Part shown: positions 33,036-33,626 of the stretch, piece after piece | How positions within the stretch are numbered: the stretch's first letter is position 1 | Layout of the letters: every line of letters starts with the position of its first letter | NCBI RefSeq assembly: GCF_003574085.1 | Contig: NZ_QWKZ01000022.1 | Location: 1-33,626, forward strand | Reading direction: 5' to 3' | DNA length: 33,626 nt | Source of the DNA: Meiothermus luteus | GTDB lineage: Bacteria; Deinococcota; Deinococci; Deinococcales; Thermaceae | Notes under the pieces: model-generated | The model's input: the letters and a program-made list of their open reading frames with translations, nothing else | Database searches by the model: none | What the model was told of the DNA's origin: nothing | Position numbers and translations under genes: made by a program

Positions 33036-33626
33036 ATGCCTTTAGATTTTGAAAAGCCCATAGAGGAGTTGGAGAGCAAGATCGCCGAGCTCGAAGGCTT
33101 TGCTGCGAGCAGCGGGGTGGACCTATCCAGCGAGATTAGGGTGCTGCGGGAGCGGCTGGCCCAGCTCAAAAGCGAAACCTTCACCAACCTTTCCCGCTGG
33201 GAGCGGGTCCAGATTGCCCGGGCCCCCGGTCGCCCCACCACCCTAGACGTCATCGCACAGCTCATGACCGACTTTGTGGAGCTTTCGGGGGACCGCGCTT
33301 TCGGAGAGGACCCCGCGGTGGTGGGTGGCCTCGCCCGCTTTGAGGGCTCCACGGTGGTGGTGGTGGGCCACCAAAAAGGGCGGGACACCAAGGAGAACAT
33401 CCGGCGCAACTTCGCCATGCCCCACCCCGAGGGCTACCGTAAGGCCATGCGCCTCATGGACATGGCCGACCGCTTTGGGCGCCCCTTCATCGCCTTCATT
33501 GACACCCCAGGAGCCTACCCTGGTATCTCTGCCGAGGAACGCGGCCAGGCTTGGGTCATCGCGCAAAGCATCCAGCGCATGAGCCGCCTTAGGGTCCCGG
33601 CGGTGGCGGTGGTCCTGGGGGAGGGG
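33036..33626 (+). CDS. accA: Acetyl-CoA carboxylase carboxyltransferase subunit alpha (3' truncated by window)
   Basis: The first 197 codons of accA, open to the end of the window. The ATG at 33036 has TGGAGGTTTC just upstream. The N-terminal helix region ([20 protein letters not shown]) and [72 protein letters not shown] and [18 protein letters not shown] are all characteristic of AccA. Forms the heterotetrameric carboxyltransferase with AccD from the gene before it. Confidence 0.97.
   Translation, partial: MPLDFEKPIEELESKIAELEGFAASSGVDLSSEIRVLRERLAQLKSETFTNLSRWERVQIARAPGRPTTLDVIAQLMTDFVELSGDRAFGEDPAVVGGLARFEGSTVVVVGHQKGRDTKENIRRNFAMPHPEGYRKAMRLMDMADRFGRPFIAFIDTPGAYPGISAEERGQAWVIAQSIQRMSRLRVPAVAVVLGEG

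Overview
The window is chromosomal, GC-rich DNA (about 64% by eye) carrying mostly housekeeping genes. Gene content, protein style and promoter style point to the Deinococcota, most likely a Thermaceae member such as Meiothermus or a close relative. This is inference from family resemblance, since no 16S gene is present. Supporting features are a lipid-A-disaccharide-synthase-related protein beside trpD and gyrB, TrmFO-type tRNA methylation, a bactofilin flanked by M23 peptidases, a DUF420 protein, and about a dozen genes with a TANNNT -10 box only 6-8 nt before the start codon (leaderless mRNAs).

Layout. 1-1920: 3' part of a ThiF/MoeB-type E1 enzyme, then citrate synthase with an upstream dyad and a clear terminator. 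1932-3986: DUF420 membrane protein and a small helical protein (minus), CsaA-like tRNA-binding protein (plus), then a degenerate GGDEF protein followed by an unlisted 41-residue membrane protein (minus). 4177-6339: an iron/Fe-S block of Mrp carrier ATPase, SufR-like cluster-sensing regulator and a Fur-family regulator with a Fur-box-like palindrome. 6336-9751: TlpA-type thioredoxin, nitrilase-family hydrolase, TrmFO, SRPBCC protein. 9753-11523: clpP-clpX. 11834-15214: two permeases and the binding protein of a peptide-type ABC importer, without ATPases.

15263-24063 is one long minus-strand series: trp leader peptide and attenuator, trpE, trpG, three family-2 glycosyltransferases, trpD, the LpxB-related protein, then gyrB from its own promoter. 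The glycosyltransferases lie inside the trp gene series, joined by ATGA or longer overlaps. 24135-29644: MFS transporter, TPR protein, FAD-linked oxidase, an unrecognised lipoprotein, a YceI-like secreted protein, and uridine phosphorylase. 29749-32083: M23 peptidase, bactofilin, M23 peptidase, a likely cell-shape or wall-remodelling module, the first gene preceded by a short in-frame upstream ORF. 32169-33626: accD and the 5' part of accA, preceded by a perfect TTGAAC/GTTCAA palindrome.

The strongest regulatory discovery is the trp attenuator: a 13-residue leader with three consecutive Trp codons, mutually exclusive hairpins and a U-tailed terminator. Other points of interest are a marked excess of the palindrome CTCGAG, a GGDEF protein with a broken active site but intact I-site, and an Mrp lacking the usual CxxC. 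I saw no tRNA, rRNA, CRISPR array, insertion sequence or prophage.
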